DNA from: JBHJHP01 sp042219855
GTDB taxonomy: Bacteria > Bacteroidota > Bacteroidia > Bacteroidales > UBA5342
Direction: 5' to 3'
Assembly: GCF_042219855.1 (NCBI RefSeq)
Contig: NZ_JBHJHP010000002.1
Location: forward strand, 248,001-312,000
DNA length: 64,000 nucleotides
The position numbers and the translations under genes are program-made. The notes under the pieces were generated by a model, which had not been told where the DNA came from, ran no database searches, and saw nothing but the letters and a program-made list of their open reading frames with translations. Positions 26,560-35,086 of the stretch are shown in pieces. How positions within the stretch are numbered: position 1 is the first letter of the stretch; each line of letters begins with the position of its first letter.

Positions 26560-28521
26560 TTAAACGTCTATATTTGCATATGTGGCATTCTGTTCGATGA
26601 ATTCACGTCTTGGACCTACGTCATCACCCATCAGCATTGAAAATATATGATCAGCTTCTGCTGCGCTCTCAATGGTGACCTGACGCAAGGTACGCATCTC
26701 AGGATTCATGGTTGTACTCCATAACTGTTCAGCATTCATCTCTCCCAAACCTTTATATCTCTGAATGTGCACACTTCCTTCATTTCCACCACCATAGTTT
26801 TCAACAAATTTCTGGCGCTGAACTTCATTCCAGCAGTACTCCTCATTTTTACCTTTTTTACAGAGATACAATGGCGGAGTGGCAATGTAGAGGTATCCGT
26901 TTTTAATCAGGTCTTTCATGTAACGGAAAAAGAATGTCATAATCAAAGTAGCGATATGGCTACCGTCAACGTCGGCATCCGTCATGATAACAATCTTATG
27001 ATAACGCAGTTTCTCTGTATTCAGTGCCTTACTGTCATCTTCGGTTCCGATGGATACACCAAGTGCTGTAAAAATATTCTTAATCTCCTCATTTTCGAAG
27101 ATCTTATGCTGCATGGCTTTTTCCACATTCAGGATCTTACCTCTCAACGGCATGATCGCCTGAAAGCGTCTGTCGCGACCCTGTTTGGCTGTTCCACCTG
27201 CAGAATCTCCCTCAACTAGGAATATTTCACACTGTGTCGGATCCTTTTCAGAACAGTCAGCCAGCTTACCCGGCAATCCTCCTCCGGTAAGAGCACCTTT
27301 ACGCTGTACCAGCTCGCGGGCTTTCCTTGCAGCATGTCTTGCAGTTGCTGCAAGAATAACCTTCTCTACAATAGCCTTTGATTCTTTCGGGTGTTCTTCA
27401 AGGTAATTAGACAACATCTGACTCACTGCCTGATCAACAGAAGCACTTATCTCAGAGTTACCCAGTTTTGTTTTGGTCTGACCTTCAAACTGAGGCTCTG
27501 CAACTTTTACAGATACGACAGCGGTTAACCCTTCTCGGAAGTCATCTCCGTTAATATCGAATTTAAGCTTTGCCAGCATTCCTGACTTATCAGCAAAATT
27601 CTTAAGTGTTCGGGTCAGCCCCCTGCGAAATCCGGTAAGATGTGTACCCCCTTCAATGGTATTGATGTTATTAACGTAAGAGTATACATTCTCCGAAAAT
27701 GAGGTGTTGTATAAGATAGCGATCTCTACCGGCACATCATTTTTTTCAGTTGAAATATGAATGACGTCTTCAATCAGCGGCTCTCTTGATTCATCAATAA
27801 AGGTTACAAATTCAGATAATCCTTTTTCTGAGAAAAAAGAGGCACTCTTAGGATTTCCTTCCTCATCCTTGTTTCTGAGGTCCGTCAGTTTCAATCTGAT
27901 GCCTGCATTCAGAAATGCCAACTCGCGCAACCGGGCTGCAAGAATATCAAATTTATATTCTGTAGTTATAAAGATAGAGGCATCCGGCTTAAACGTAATA
28001 ATGGTTCCCTTTTTATCTGTAGTCCCGACTTCTCTTACACTGTATACCGGTTTCCCAATTTCATATTCCTGAACGAAAATCTTACCATTTTTATGAATTT
28101 CAGCTTTCAAATGAGTTGATAGCGCATTCACACAAGACACCCCCACACCATGCAGACCACCTGAAACTTTATAGGAATCTTTATCAAACTTACCACCTGC
28201 GTGCAATACAGTCATAACGACTTCAAGGGCGGATTTTCCCTCTTTTTTATGCATCTCCACCGGAATACCACGACCATTATCGGTAACTGTAATGGAATTA
28301 TCTTCGTTTATAAACACTTCAATGTTATCACAGTGTCCGGCAAGTGCTTCATCAATGGAATTATCAACAACCTCATAAACAAGATGATGCAGACCTTTCA
28401 CTCCGACATCACCAATATACATTGCAGGCCTTTTTCTTACCGCTTCCAGGCCTTCAAGTACCTGAATGCTCTCCGCAGAATACTCTTTACCCTCAAATTT
28501 CTTTACAATATCCTCACTCAT
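26560..28521 (-). CDS. gyrB: DNA gyrase subunit B
   Basis: A 653-aa type IIA topoisomerase ATPase subunit that negatively supercoils DNA together with GyrA (not in this window). Seen in order: the N-terminal motif VLEGLEAVRKRPAMYIGD, GHKL ATPase residues DNSIDEA and DNGRGIPVE, the transducer region, the TOPRIM motifs LVEGDSAGG and MTDADVDGSHI, and the C-terminal QRYKGLGEMNAEQLW. Length is typical for the short Bacteroidota form lacking the 165-residue insert of enterobacterial GyrB. ATG 28521 is chosen since homologues begin close to it. A -7-like TATCTTTG (minus strand, 28573-28580) lies about 50 bases upstream. Confidence 0.97.
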   Translation of the reverse strand: MSEDIVKKFEGKEYSAESIQVLEGLEAVRKRPAMYIGDVGVKGLHHLVYEVVDNSIDEALAGHCDNIEVFINEDNSITVTDNGRGIPVEMHKKEGKSALEVVMTVLHAGGKFDKDSYKVSGGLHGVGVSCVNALSTHLKAEIHKNGKIFVQEYEIGKPVYSVREVGTTDKKGTIITFKPDASIFITTEYKFDILAARLRELAFLNAGIRLKLTDLRNKDEEGNPKSASFFSEKGLSEFVTFIDESREPLIEDVIHISTEKNDVPVEIAILYNTSFSENVYSYVNNINTIEGGTHLTGFRRGLTRTLKNFADKSGMLAKLKFDINGDDFREGLTAVVSVKVAEPQFEGQTKTKLGNSEISASVDQAVSQMLSNYLEEHPKESKAIVEKVILAATARHAARKARELVQRKGALTGGGLPGKLADCSEKDPTQCEIFLVEGDSAGGTAKQGRDRRFQAIMPLRGKILNVEKAMQHKIFENEEIKNIFTALGVSIGTEDDSKALNTEKLRYHKIVIMTDADVDGSHIATLIMTFFFRYMKDLIKNGYLYIATPPLYLCKKGKNEEYCWNEVQRQKFVENYGGGNEGSVHIQRYKGLGEMNAEQLWSTTMNPEMRTLRQVTIESAAEADHIFSMLMGDDVGPRREFIEQNATYANIDV

Positions 28522-28844
28522 AATAAGTTGTAATTTGTTAACAAGGACCCGTCGTCCTATATGTGCATCAAACAAAGATAACAAAACTTACCCGCCAACC
28601 GCCCTGAAAAAGGGTTAAAAAGCAATAAATTTTCCACAAAGTTTCCACTATTTCAAACGCCTGAAAAAAGGATGAATGAACGCCATACAAAAGGGATTTA
28701 CAGTGTGTTAGCCATGAATTAATAATTGCTTATGAATAATGTATGATTCCACATCAGTCGGGTTTAAAAATAAATCTTTACTTTTGCTGAGTTGCAAGCT
28801 CAACAGGCAATTAAATACTTGCATGTAAAATTAAAAATTAGATT
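28522..28844. other. Divergent intergenic region between gyrB and the carboxyltransferase gene
   Basis: This 323-base spacer should hold both divergent promoters. For gyrB, TATCTTTG occurs on the minus strand at 28573-28580. For the rightward operon, TACTTTTG occurs at 28779-28786, 58 bases before the start. Neither has a clear -33 TTTG. No open frame of note or structured RNA was recognised. Confidence 0.5.
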
Positions 28845-30389
28845 ATGTCATTAAAACGTAGTATTCAAGATCTGAGAAAGCGTAGGGCCCTGGTGCAAAA
28901 GGGCGGTGGCGACAAGGCAATTGAAAAACAGGTTGCCATGGGAAAACTGACTGCCCGTGAACGTATTCTCGCTCTGCTCGACAAGGATTCATTCAACGAA
29001 TACGACCTTTTCGTTGAGCATCAGTCTCGCGATTTCGACATGGACAAAAAAGTTCTTCATGGCGATGGTGTAATTATTGGAACCGGTACTATTTATGGTG
29101 CTTCTGTTTGCATATTTGCTCAGGACTTTACCGTTGCCGGAGGATCTCTTGGTCTGATGCATGCCCGCAAAATCACAAAGATCATGGATCACGCCCTAAA
29201 AATGAGGGTTCCCTTAATTGGTATAAACGATTCAGGTGGTGCACGTATACAGGAAGGTGTGAATTCACTGGCCGGTTACGGAGAAATATTTTACCGTAAC
29301 ACAATGGCATCCGGTGTAATTCCGCAGATTTCTGTGATACTGGGACCTTGTGCAGGTGGTGCTGTTTATTCCCCGGCACTTACCGATTTTGTATTCGTGG
29401 TGGATAACATCTCAAAGATGTTCATTACTGGTCCCAGCGTAATACAAACGGTTTTAGGGGAAGAAATCACCATGGAAGATCTCGGGGGTGCGCGTGTACA
29501 CGCAGAAATAACAGGAAATGCTCATTTCTTTGCGGAAAGCGAGCAGGAATGTTTTGATCAGATTAAAAAGCTCATCACTTATATTCCATGGAATAACACA
29601 ACCAAAGCCAAAGCTTTTCCACCCAAAGATCCTACATTCGATAAAAAGATCGATGAAATTGTTCCGGGTGATCCAAAACAGCCATACGATGTACGCGATT
29701 TGATTAAAGCTGTTGTGGATGATTCTGACTTTATTGAAATACAGGAATTATGGGCATCAAACATTGTGATAGGCTTTGGCCGTATCAATGGTGAAACTGT
29801 TGGTTTTGTTGCCAACCAGCCACTGGTCCTTGCAGGTGTTCTGGACTGTGACAGTTCAGATAAGTCCGCACGCTTTATCCGCTATTGTGATTCCTTTAAT
29901 ATTCCGATTGTCACGCTCGAGGACATGCCGGGCTACCTGCCGGGTGTTGATCAGGAACATTCAGGTGTTATTCGCCATGGTGCTAAAGTTCTTTATGCCT
30001 ATTCGGAAGCTACAGTTCCGAAAATTACAGTTATCATCCGTAAGGCATATGGCGGAGGTTATATAGCAATGAACTCCCGACACCTGGGTGCCGATTTCAT
30101 GTTTGCGTGGCCAAGTGCTGAAATTGCAGTAATGGGACCGGAAGGTGCGGCTAATATCATCTTTAAAAAAGAGATAATGGAAGCTGAAGATCCGGAAGCT
30201 ATGCGCATTAAGAAAGTGGAGGAATACCGTGAAAAATTTGCGAATCCATATGTTGCTGCAGCTAAGGGTTACATTGATTCGGTTATTGAACCGGAAGAAA
30301 CCCGTGAGTTACTTATCCATGCGCTTGAGGTAAGTAAACATAAAGAGGATCATCGTCCCGCGAAAAAACACGGGATACCACCATTCTAA
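28845..30389 (+). CDS. mmdA: Acyl-CoA carboxyltransferase beta subunit (propionyl-/methylmalonyl-CoA type)
   Basis: A 514-aa carboxyltransferase of the propionyl-CoA carboxylase beta / methylmalonyl-CoA decarboxylase alpha family. It moves a carboxyl group between biotin and acyl-CoA. Two crotonase-fold halves are seen: the N-terminal one with KLTARERILALLD, DFTVAGGSLGLMHARKI and GINDSGGARIQEGV, and the C-terminal one with FVANQPLVLAGVLDCDSSDK, EDMPGYLPGVDQEHSGVIRH and RKAYGGGYIAMNSRHLGAD. Length and motifs match the family fully. A biotin carrier gene follows after 20 bases. No biotin carboxylase or sodium-pump beta subunit is adjacent, so whether the complex is ATP-driven or a sodium-coupled decarboxylase cannot be settled here. 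In Bacteroidota the usual context is propionate/succinate interconversion. Confidence 0.88.
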   Translation: MSLKRSIQDLRKRRALVQKGGGDKAIEKQVAMGKLTARERILALLDKDSFNEYDLFVEHQSRDFDMDKKVLHGDGVIIGTGTIYGASVCIFAQDFTVAGGSLGLMHARKITKIMDHALKMRVPLIGINDSGGARIQEGVNSLAGYGEIFYRNTMASGVIPQISVILGPCAGGAVYSPALTDFVFVVDNISKMFITGPSVIQTVLGEEITMEDLGGARVHAEITGNAHFFAESEQECFDQIKKLITYIPWNNTTKAKAFPPKDPTFDKKIDEIVPGDPKQPYDVRDLIKAVVDDSDFIEIQELWASNIVIGFGRINGETVGFVANQPLVLAGVLDCDSSDKSARFIRYCDSFNIPIVTLEDMPGYLPGVDQEHSGVIRHGAKVLYAYSEATVPKITVIIRKAYGGGYIAMNSRHLGADFMFAWPSAEIAVMGPEGAANIIFKKEIMEAEDPEAMRIKKVEEYREKFANPYVAAAKGYIDSVIEPEETRELLIHALEVSKHKEDHRPAKKHGIPPF

Positions 30390-30409
30390 ACACTAAAAGT
30401 TCATTTATT

Positions 30410-30733
30410 ATGGATGATAAACAAAACTCAGAATTAAAATCTTTACGGATTGGTGACACGATCTATCAAACCCGGACCACACGGAAATTTAACAACCGTA
30501 AGGTTTGGGAATATCCTGATCCAACCAAGATTGTATCCTATATTCCCGGTACCGTTATAGCCCTTGAAGTTCAGGAAGGCCAGAAACTCAAAGCCGGTGA
30601 TACAATTCTTGTGTTCGAAGCAATGAAAATGCATACTAAAATCACGATGCCATATGATGGTGAAATTGTGAAGCTTCATGTCGGACTTGGGGACAAATAT
30701 CCCAAAGAGCATATCCTTGCTGATATCAAATGA
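30410..30733 (+). CDS. Biotin carboxyl carrier protein
   Basis: A 107-aa biotinyl-domain protein. The barrel-sandwich fold begins at about residue 41 (VSYIPGTVIALEVQEGQKLKAG) and carries the biotinylation site EAMKM with Lys73, followed by HTKITMPYDGEIVKL. The N-terminal 40 residues form a polar leader without a membrane segment. It is the partner of the upstream carboxyltransferase and shares its transcript, which ends at a strong terminator 22 bases downstream. Confidence 0.9.
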   Translation: MDDKQNSELKSLRIGDTIYQTRTTRKFNNRKVWEYPDPTKIVSYIPGTVIALEVQEGQKLKAGDTILVFEAMKMHTKITMPYDGEIVKLHVGLGDKYPKEHILADIK

Positions 30734-30754
30734 TGTGATTTTCAGAATATATGA

Positions 30755-30788
30755 ATCCCCGGTTGATTAAAACCGGGGATTTTTTTTT
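30755..30788 (+). terminator. Strong intrinsic terminator
   Basis: A 10-bp perfect stem ATCCCCGGTT/AACCGGGGAT (30755-30764 and 30771-30780) is followed directly by eight T residues. It ends the carboxyltransferase/biotin carrier transcript. Confidence 0.93.
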
Positions 30789-30791
30789 GAT

Positions 30792-30822
30792 TTTGGGGTT
30801 TAGCTATATTACGTTAACTTTG
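30792..30822 (+). promoter_or_regulatory. Consensus promoter for the elbB operon
   Basis: A -33 TTTG (30792-30795) and a -7 TAACTTTG (30815-30822) are separated by 19 bases, a full match to the Bacteroidota sigma-ABfr consensus. It sits just behind a terminator and about 87 bases before the elbB start. Confidence 0.8.
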
Positions 30823-30909
30823 AAATAGGCATTTGCAGAACAAGTGCAAATCCCCTTCCTTCGGGATCTTCAAATTAAACAACTATTACGAACTTGAAAA
30901 TCAGAATAG

Positions 30910-31557
30910 ATGAAAAAAGTTGCAATTATCCTTTCAGGCTGCGGGGTATATGATGGTGCTGAAATCCACGAATCAGTGCTGGCCATGCTTGCACTGGCCA
31001 GAAACGGATTGGAATACTCTCTTTTTGCCCCGGACAAGGAACAGGCACATGTCATAAATCACCTCACGGGCGAGGTAATGTCTGAAACAAGAAATGTACT
31101 AACCGAAGCTGCACGTATTGCACGTGGTGACATTTCTGCACTCCAGGAACTTGATCCGGAGGACTTTGATGCAATCCTGCTGCCGGGAGGCTTTGGCGTG
31201 GCTAAAAACCTTAGCTCATTTGCATTTGATGGCGCTGACATGGTGGTAGACCCACAGGTGGCGGCCCTGATTAAAGCCTTCGCTGACAGTAAAAAGGTCA
31301 TTGGTGCATTATGTATTGCTCCTACCGTTGTTGCCAAAGTATTGTCGAAAGTGGAGGTTACCATTGGTGAAGATGAGACTACGGCAAGTGCGATTGAAGC
31401 CATGGGAGCTAAACACACTCCGGCAGACTACACTGAAGTCGTTATGGACCCAGAGCAAAGAGTGGTAACAGGGCCATGTTATATGCTGGACAGTACAATC
31501 TCCCAGATTGCCGAAAATACAGACAATGTGGTCAAAGCCATGATTGAACTGATGTAG
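30910..31557 (+). CDS. elbB: ElbB-like DJ-1/PfpI superfamily protein
   Basis: A 215-aa protein of the DJ-1/PfpI/ES1 superfamily, close in layout to ElbB (glyoxalase-like). Seen: VAIILSGCGVYDGAEIHESV at the N-terminus, the glutamine-amidotransferase-like strand AILLPGGFGVAKNLSSFA, the nucleophile-elbow region IGALCIAPTVVA with the reactive Cys, and the C-terminal EVVMDPEQRVVTGPCYM. The molecular role is poorly defined; glyoxalase activity has been reported for the E. coli protein. First gene of a three-gene operon. Confidence 0.9.
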   Translation: MKKVAIILSGCGVYDGAEIHESVLAMLALARNGLEYSLFAPDKEQAHVINHLTGEVMSETRNVLTEAARIARGDISALQELDPEDFDAILLPGGFGVAKNLSSFAFDGADMVVDPQVAALIKAFADSKKVIGALCIAPTVVAKVLSKVEVTIGEDETTASAIEAMGAKHTPADYTEVVMDPEQRVVTGPCYMLDSTISQIAENTDNVVKAMIELM

Positions 31558-31559
31558 AA

Positions 31560-32267
31560 ATGCCTGGGAAATTCCGCTTTAAGCAGTTTGAAATTGACCA
31601 GGAAGGTGCAGCTCAAAAAGTAGGAACGGACAGTGTGCTTCTTGGTGCCTGGGTTAATCACAGTTTATGCAAAACAATTCTGGATATCGGTTGCGGAACC
31701 GGTGTCCTGGCTTTAATGATGGCACAACGATTTCCACATGCCATGATTGATGCTGTGGAAATAGATGACGCCGCATGCCGATGTGCCGTAAAAAATGTGG
31801 AGAATTCCATGTTCAAATACAGAATAACAGTATGGCATCAGAAAATACAAACCTTTAGCACTCCGGTACAATACGATCTTATCATTTCAAATCCACCATT
31901 TTTTTCTTCAGGCCTTCAATCACCTGCACATCAGCGTTCTGCAGCCCGGCATACTGATCATCTTACGCATGACGAACTACTGCATTCTGCTGAAAGACTG
32001 CTAAAAGATTCCGGATCATTTGCGCTGATCTTACCTGAGCAGGAAGCGAACGGCATCGGTTTGAAAGCCATCCGATTTGGGTTGTTCAGGACCAGGACCT
32101 GCCATGTGCATCCCTTACCGGGAAAAGAGCCAAACAGGGTCATGATAACATTTCAAAAAGATGCAGCGGATAAACTATCTGTTGAACACATTGTTGTAAG
32201 AAACGCTGACCGGACTTACAGCGAAGCATACAAAATTCTTACGAAAGACTTTTATCTCAGCTTATGA
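31560..32267 (+). CDS. trmN6: tRNA1(Val) (adenine(37)-N6)-methyltransferase
   Basis: A 235-aa SAM-dependent methyltransferase that modifies A37 of tRNA-Val in its E. coli homologue YfiC. The N-terminal FRFKQFEIDQEGAAQKVGTD is followed by SVLLGAWV and the SAM-binding motif LDIGCGTGVLALMMAQR. The catalytic N6-adenine motif is NPPFF, and HTDHLTHDELL is characteristic of the family. The start lies 2 bases after elbB and the stop overlaps comB by 4 bases (ATGA), so translation is probably coupled. Confidence 0.9.
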   Translation: MPGKFRFKQFEIDQEGAAQKVGTDSVLLGAWVNHSLCKTILDIGCGTGVLALMMAQRFPHAMIDAVEIDDAACRCAVKNVENSMFKYRITVWHQKIQTFSTPVQYDLIISNPPFFSSGLQSPAHQRSAARHTDHLTHDELLHSAERLLKDSGSFALILPEQEANGIGLKAIRFGLFRTRTCHVHPLPGKEPNRVMITFQKDAADKLSVEHIVVRNADRTYSEAYKILTKDFYLSL

Positions 32268-32968
32268 CTATTGACGTTGAAATATCAGCGAATCATGTTA
32301 ACCCCCAAAAAATTAAGGGTAAAACAGTTATTGTTATTGATGTCCTGCGGGCAACATCTGTAATGACCACAGCTTTAGCCAACGGAGCGCTGAAAATTAT
32401 TCCGGTAAAAACCACGAATGATGTATTTGCAGTAGCCAGAGATTACCCACAGGTTATTAAGGCAGGTGAACGCCACGCAGAAAAAGTAGAGGGATTTGAC
32501 GCCGGTAATTCTCCCTTTGAATTTTCAAAGCCATATGTGAAAGATAAAGTTATTGTCATGTCGACAACAAACGGTACCAATGCCCTGCTTCAAACCAAAG
32601 AGGCTAAGCAGGTTATTATCGGATCATTCCTGAACCTTAATGCTGTAGTGCGGCATATTGAACAACGCAGAGACGATATCATACTGCTGTGCGCCGGAAC
32701 AAACGGGGAATTTTCGCTTGATGATGCGTTATGTGCAGGTGCTTTTGTTCATGAAATAGCTCATAAATTCGCTTGCCGGCTTTCTGATATCGCTTCAGCA
32801 CATGACCAACTCTACCGGTTCAGTAAAGACCTGCATACGTCATTAACCGAATGCATGCATTACAACATACTACGGTCAAAAGGTTTACAAAACGATCTGG
32901 ATTATTGCCTTACCCTTAATATTCTGGATATAGTACCGGTATGGAAAAACGGGGAAGTCAGGATATAA
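32264..32968 (+). CDS. comB: ComB-family 2-phosphosulfolactate phosphatase
   Basis: A 234-aa protein of the ComB family, which in methanogens hydrolyses 2-phosphosulfolactate during coenzyme M synthesis. Family signatures seen: VIDVLRATSVMTTALANGA, VKAGERHAEKVEGFDAGNSP (here beginning VIKAGER), STTNGTNAL and LLCAGTNGEFSLDDALCAGAF. Bacteria with no coenzyme M also carry the gene, possibly for sulfolactate metabolism; no other sulfolactate gene is visible here. The gene overlaps trmN6 by four bases. A hairpin at 32973-33000 follows. Confidence 0.85.
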   Translation: MTIDVEISANHVNPQKIKGKTVIVIDVLRATSVMTTALANGALKIIPVKTTNDVFAVARDYPQVIKAGERHAEKVEGFDAGNSPFEFSKPYVKDKVIVMSTTNGTNALLQTKEAKQVIIGSFLNLNAVVRHIEQRRDDIILLCAGTNGEFSLDDALCAGAFVHEIAHKFACRLSDIASAHDQLYRFSKDLHTSLTECMHYNILRSKGLQNDLDYCLTLNILDIVPVWKNGEVRI

Positions 32969-32972
32969 AAAT

Positions 32973-33000
32973 ACAGGAATACAGTTATACTGATTCCTGT
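32973..33000 (+). terminator. Hairpin after comB
   Basis: The stem ACAGGAATaCAGT/ACTGATTCCTGT, with one bulged base, begins 4 bases after the comB stop. No U run follows, so termination may be partial; it may also serve the convergent small gene, whose stop is at 33020. Confidence 0.5.
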
Positions 33001-33019
33001 TCTGTCATCTTAAACAAAT

Positions 33020-33193
33020 TTATTCAGTGATATACTTGTTAAGTATAATGTGTGCAATTAAACCTAACACCATTAAAACCGCAGCAATACTCAGATTGGT
33101 ATTGGTAGTAGTGTTAAGAAAAGCGGGAATAATTAATAGCAATACACCAATTACCACAATTAAAATTCCTAAATATTTAAGAAAACTTTTCAT
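33020..33193 (-). CDS. Small two-helix membrane protein (57 aa)
   Basis: An open frame of 57 codons starting ATGAAAAGT. The translation starts MKSFLKYLGILIVVIGVLLL and ends IILNKYITE. There are two hydrophobic helices (about 7-25 and 34-51) separated by the polar turn NTTTNTNLS, with a basic N-terminus, so both ends are probably cytoplasmic. The pattern resembles small Bacteroidota membrane proteins of unknown function that sit alone near housekeeping genes. It fills what would otherwise be an unexplained 344-base gap. Function unknown; reality as a gene is supported by clean membrane-protein periodicity and an ATG start. Confidence 0.7.
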   Translation of the reverse strand: MKSFLKYLGILIVVIGVLLLIIPAFLNTTTNTNLSIAAVLMVLGLIAHIILNKYITE

Positions 33194-33312
33194 CTGAAAA
33201 TGTATTTATGTTTGCGAATTAATTTGCTTTACAAAAAAACAACAAATCAGTTAAAAATAAAACTTTTAATTCATTTTATTTGTGAACGTATTTGAAGGGC
33301 AGGATATTATTT

Positions 33313-34362
33313 ATGACAGCATTTAATAAAATCAGTTTTATACTCAGCAAATGGTACAATACAAACAAAAGAGATTTACCATGGCGTCAAACTAGTGATC
33401 CGTACAGGATATGGATATCAGAAATCATACTTCAGCAGACACAGGTCAGGCAGGGACTGAATTACTACCACAGATTTATCGAACGCTTTCCTGATATCAT
33501 ATCACTGGCTGAAGCAGATGAGCAGGAGGTTTTAAAACTTTGGCAGGGTCTTGGTTATTACAGCAGAGCACGCAATCTTCATTTTGCCGCAAAACAGTTA
33601 AATAATCAGTTTGAAGGTAAGTTTCCTGACAATTACAACAAGATTCTATCTCTTAAAGGTGTCGGAGAATACACCGCAGCTGCGGTTGGAAGTATTGCAT
33701 TTAATCTGCCTTATGCTGTGCTCGACGGAAATGTAGCCAGGGTAATCTCCAGACTATTCGCAGTTTCAGAACCGGTTAATACAGTAAAAGGTAAAAAGAT
33801 TCTTCAGAACCTTGCAACTGAACTGCTGAATAAGACTGAGCCCGGCGAACATAATCAGGCGATGATGGAGTTTGGAGCTCTACGGTGTACGCCTAAAAGT
33901 CCGGACTGCAATACCTGTCCGCTTAACGATAGGTGTGAAGCATTCCGTTTAAACCTTGTTTCTTCGTTACCGGTTAAAGAAAACCGGATAAAACAACGAA
34001 CACGGTACTTCTTATATCTTGTTTTTGATCACGGTCATTATACGTGGATCAGAAAAAGAAATGACAAGGATATCTGGCAAGGCCTTTTTGAGTTTCCGCT
34101 GCTTGAACCGGAAAATCTGGATGACGACACTGTAATGCAAACTATTGAAAGAAAAACAGGAACATCTAATTTAGAAGTGCTATACCTCTCAGAACCGTAT
34201 AAACATATTCTTTCGCATCAGGTAATTATGGCCCGTTTTATTGTTCTGAAAGCAGCTTGTCCTGAACATGTTTTAAGGGCCGGAATGATAAAAAAAAGCG
34301 AGATAACAGATTATCCTGTATCCCGGCTTACTGAACGTTTTTTTGAAGAAAGACCGTTCTAA
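33313..34362 (+). CDS. mutY: A/G-specific adenine glycosylase
   Basis: A 349-aa base-excision repair enzyme that removes adenine mispaired with 8-oxoguanine. From ATG 33313 the catalytic residues fall at Glu37 (ISEIILQQTQV) and Asp138 (VLDGNVARV), as in E. coli MutY. The helix-hairpin-helix LKGVGEYTAAAV (residues 114-125) precedes them on the fold. The 4Fe-4S cluster is C-x6-C-x2-C-x5-C (CTPKSPDCNTCPLNDRC). The C-terminal NUDIX-like domain (about 225-349) recognises oxoG. The TTG at 33292 is rejected because it adds a non-conserved leader. The stop overlaps the convergent ppa stop by 4 bases. Confidence 0.96.
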   Translation: MTAFNKISFILSKWYNTNKRDLPWRQTSDPYRIWISEIILQQTQVRQGLNYYHRFIERFPDIISLAEADEQEVLKLWQGLGYYSRARNLHFAAKQLNNQFEGKFPDNYNKILSLKGVGEYTAAAVGSIAFNLPYAVLDGNVARVISRLFAVSEPVNTVKGKKILQNLATELLNKTEPGEHNQAMMEFGALRCTPKSPDCNTCPLNDRCEAFRLNLVSSLPVKENRIKQRTRYFLYLVFDHGHYTWIRKRNDKDIWQGLFEFPLLEPENLDDDTVMQTIERKTGTSNLEVLYLSEPYKHILSHQVIMARFIVLKAACPEHVLRAGMIKKSEITDYPVSRLTERFFEERPF

Positions 34363-35027
34363 ACTTCTGAAAGAATTTCGTAAAGATTTTCAAACTTGGT
34401 TTTGTAATCATCAATTGACCGGCGAATGACTTCGTAAGCTTCTTCCTTACCATAGGTATGGGTTATTTCTGCCTGAATTGGCTTACCCGGCAAATCCTTA
34501 TATGTAAGGAAATAGTGCTGTAAACGATCTATCACCTCGCTTGAGCAATCGCTGATATCATTGTACCTGCCATAAACCGCGTCATTGTCAAGTACAGCAA
34601 CGATTTTATCATCAGCTTCATTACCATCAATAAACCTGAATCCGCCAATTGGTCTGGCGTCAACCAGGATGTCGCCATGAGAAATAACTTTTTCAGTAAG
34701 AATACAAACATCCAAAGGATCCCGGTCTCCATGCACACCTTCCCTGCCGGTCTTTTCACGACAGAATTCCCCAACTTTTTCACTACAATATGTCTGTGGA
34801 ATAAACCCGTAGAGGGCCGGAATAATGTTGGAATACTTTTGTGGCCTGTCAATTTTAAGGTAACCTGTTTTCTTGTCCAGTTCAAACTTTACCGTATCTG
34901 TAGGAACCATTTCCACAAAACAGGTCAGTTTTTGCGGTGCTTCCTTTCCGATTTCAACGCCATGCCAGGGATGCGACTTATACCTTAAGCCCATCAAACG
35001 GCCAATCGGATTCATTACTTTGTCCAT
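34359..35027 (-). CDS. ppa: Inorganic pyrophosphatase (family I)
   Basis: A 222-aa soluble pyrophosphatase that hydrolyses PPi and pulls biosynthetic reactions forward. The metal-binding signature GDRDPLDVCIL is present, along with YGFIPQTYC and KIVAVLDNDAVYG. An additional segment of about 15 residues (CSEKVGEFCREKTGREGVHG) lies before the signature, as in a longer Bacteroidota-type family I enzyme. Transcription converges on mutY with overlapping stops and no terminator between. Confidence 0.92.
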   Translation of the reverse strand: MDKVMNPIGRLMGLRYKSHPWHGVEIGKEAPQKLTCFVEMVPTDTVKFELDKKTGYLKIDRPQKYSNIIPALYGFIPQTYCSEKVGEFCREKTGREGVHGDRDPLDVCILTEKVISHGDILVDARPIGGFRFIDGNEADDKIVAVLDNDAVYGRYNDISDCSSEVIDRLQHYFLTYKDLPGKPIQAEITHTYGKEEAYEVIRRSIDDYKTKFENLYEILSEV

Positions 35028-35086
35028 AAAAAAATTAAGGTTTATATGTTTATCATATAAACACCCTTTGTAACAAAGTGTTCAGG

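Noticed and set aside
28501..28584. Longer N-terminus of GyrB from 28584
   Set aside because: The extra 21 residues are not like GyrB, lack an ATG and include the likely -7 promoter region; ATG 28521 fits the family start.
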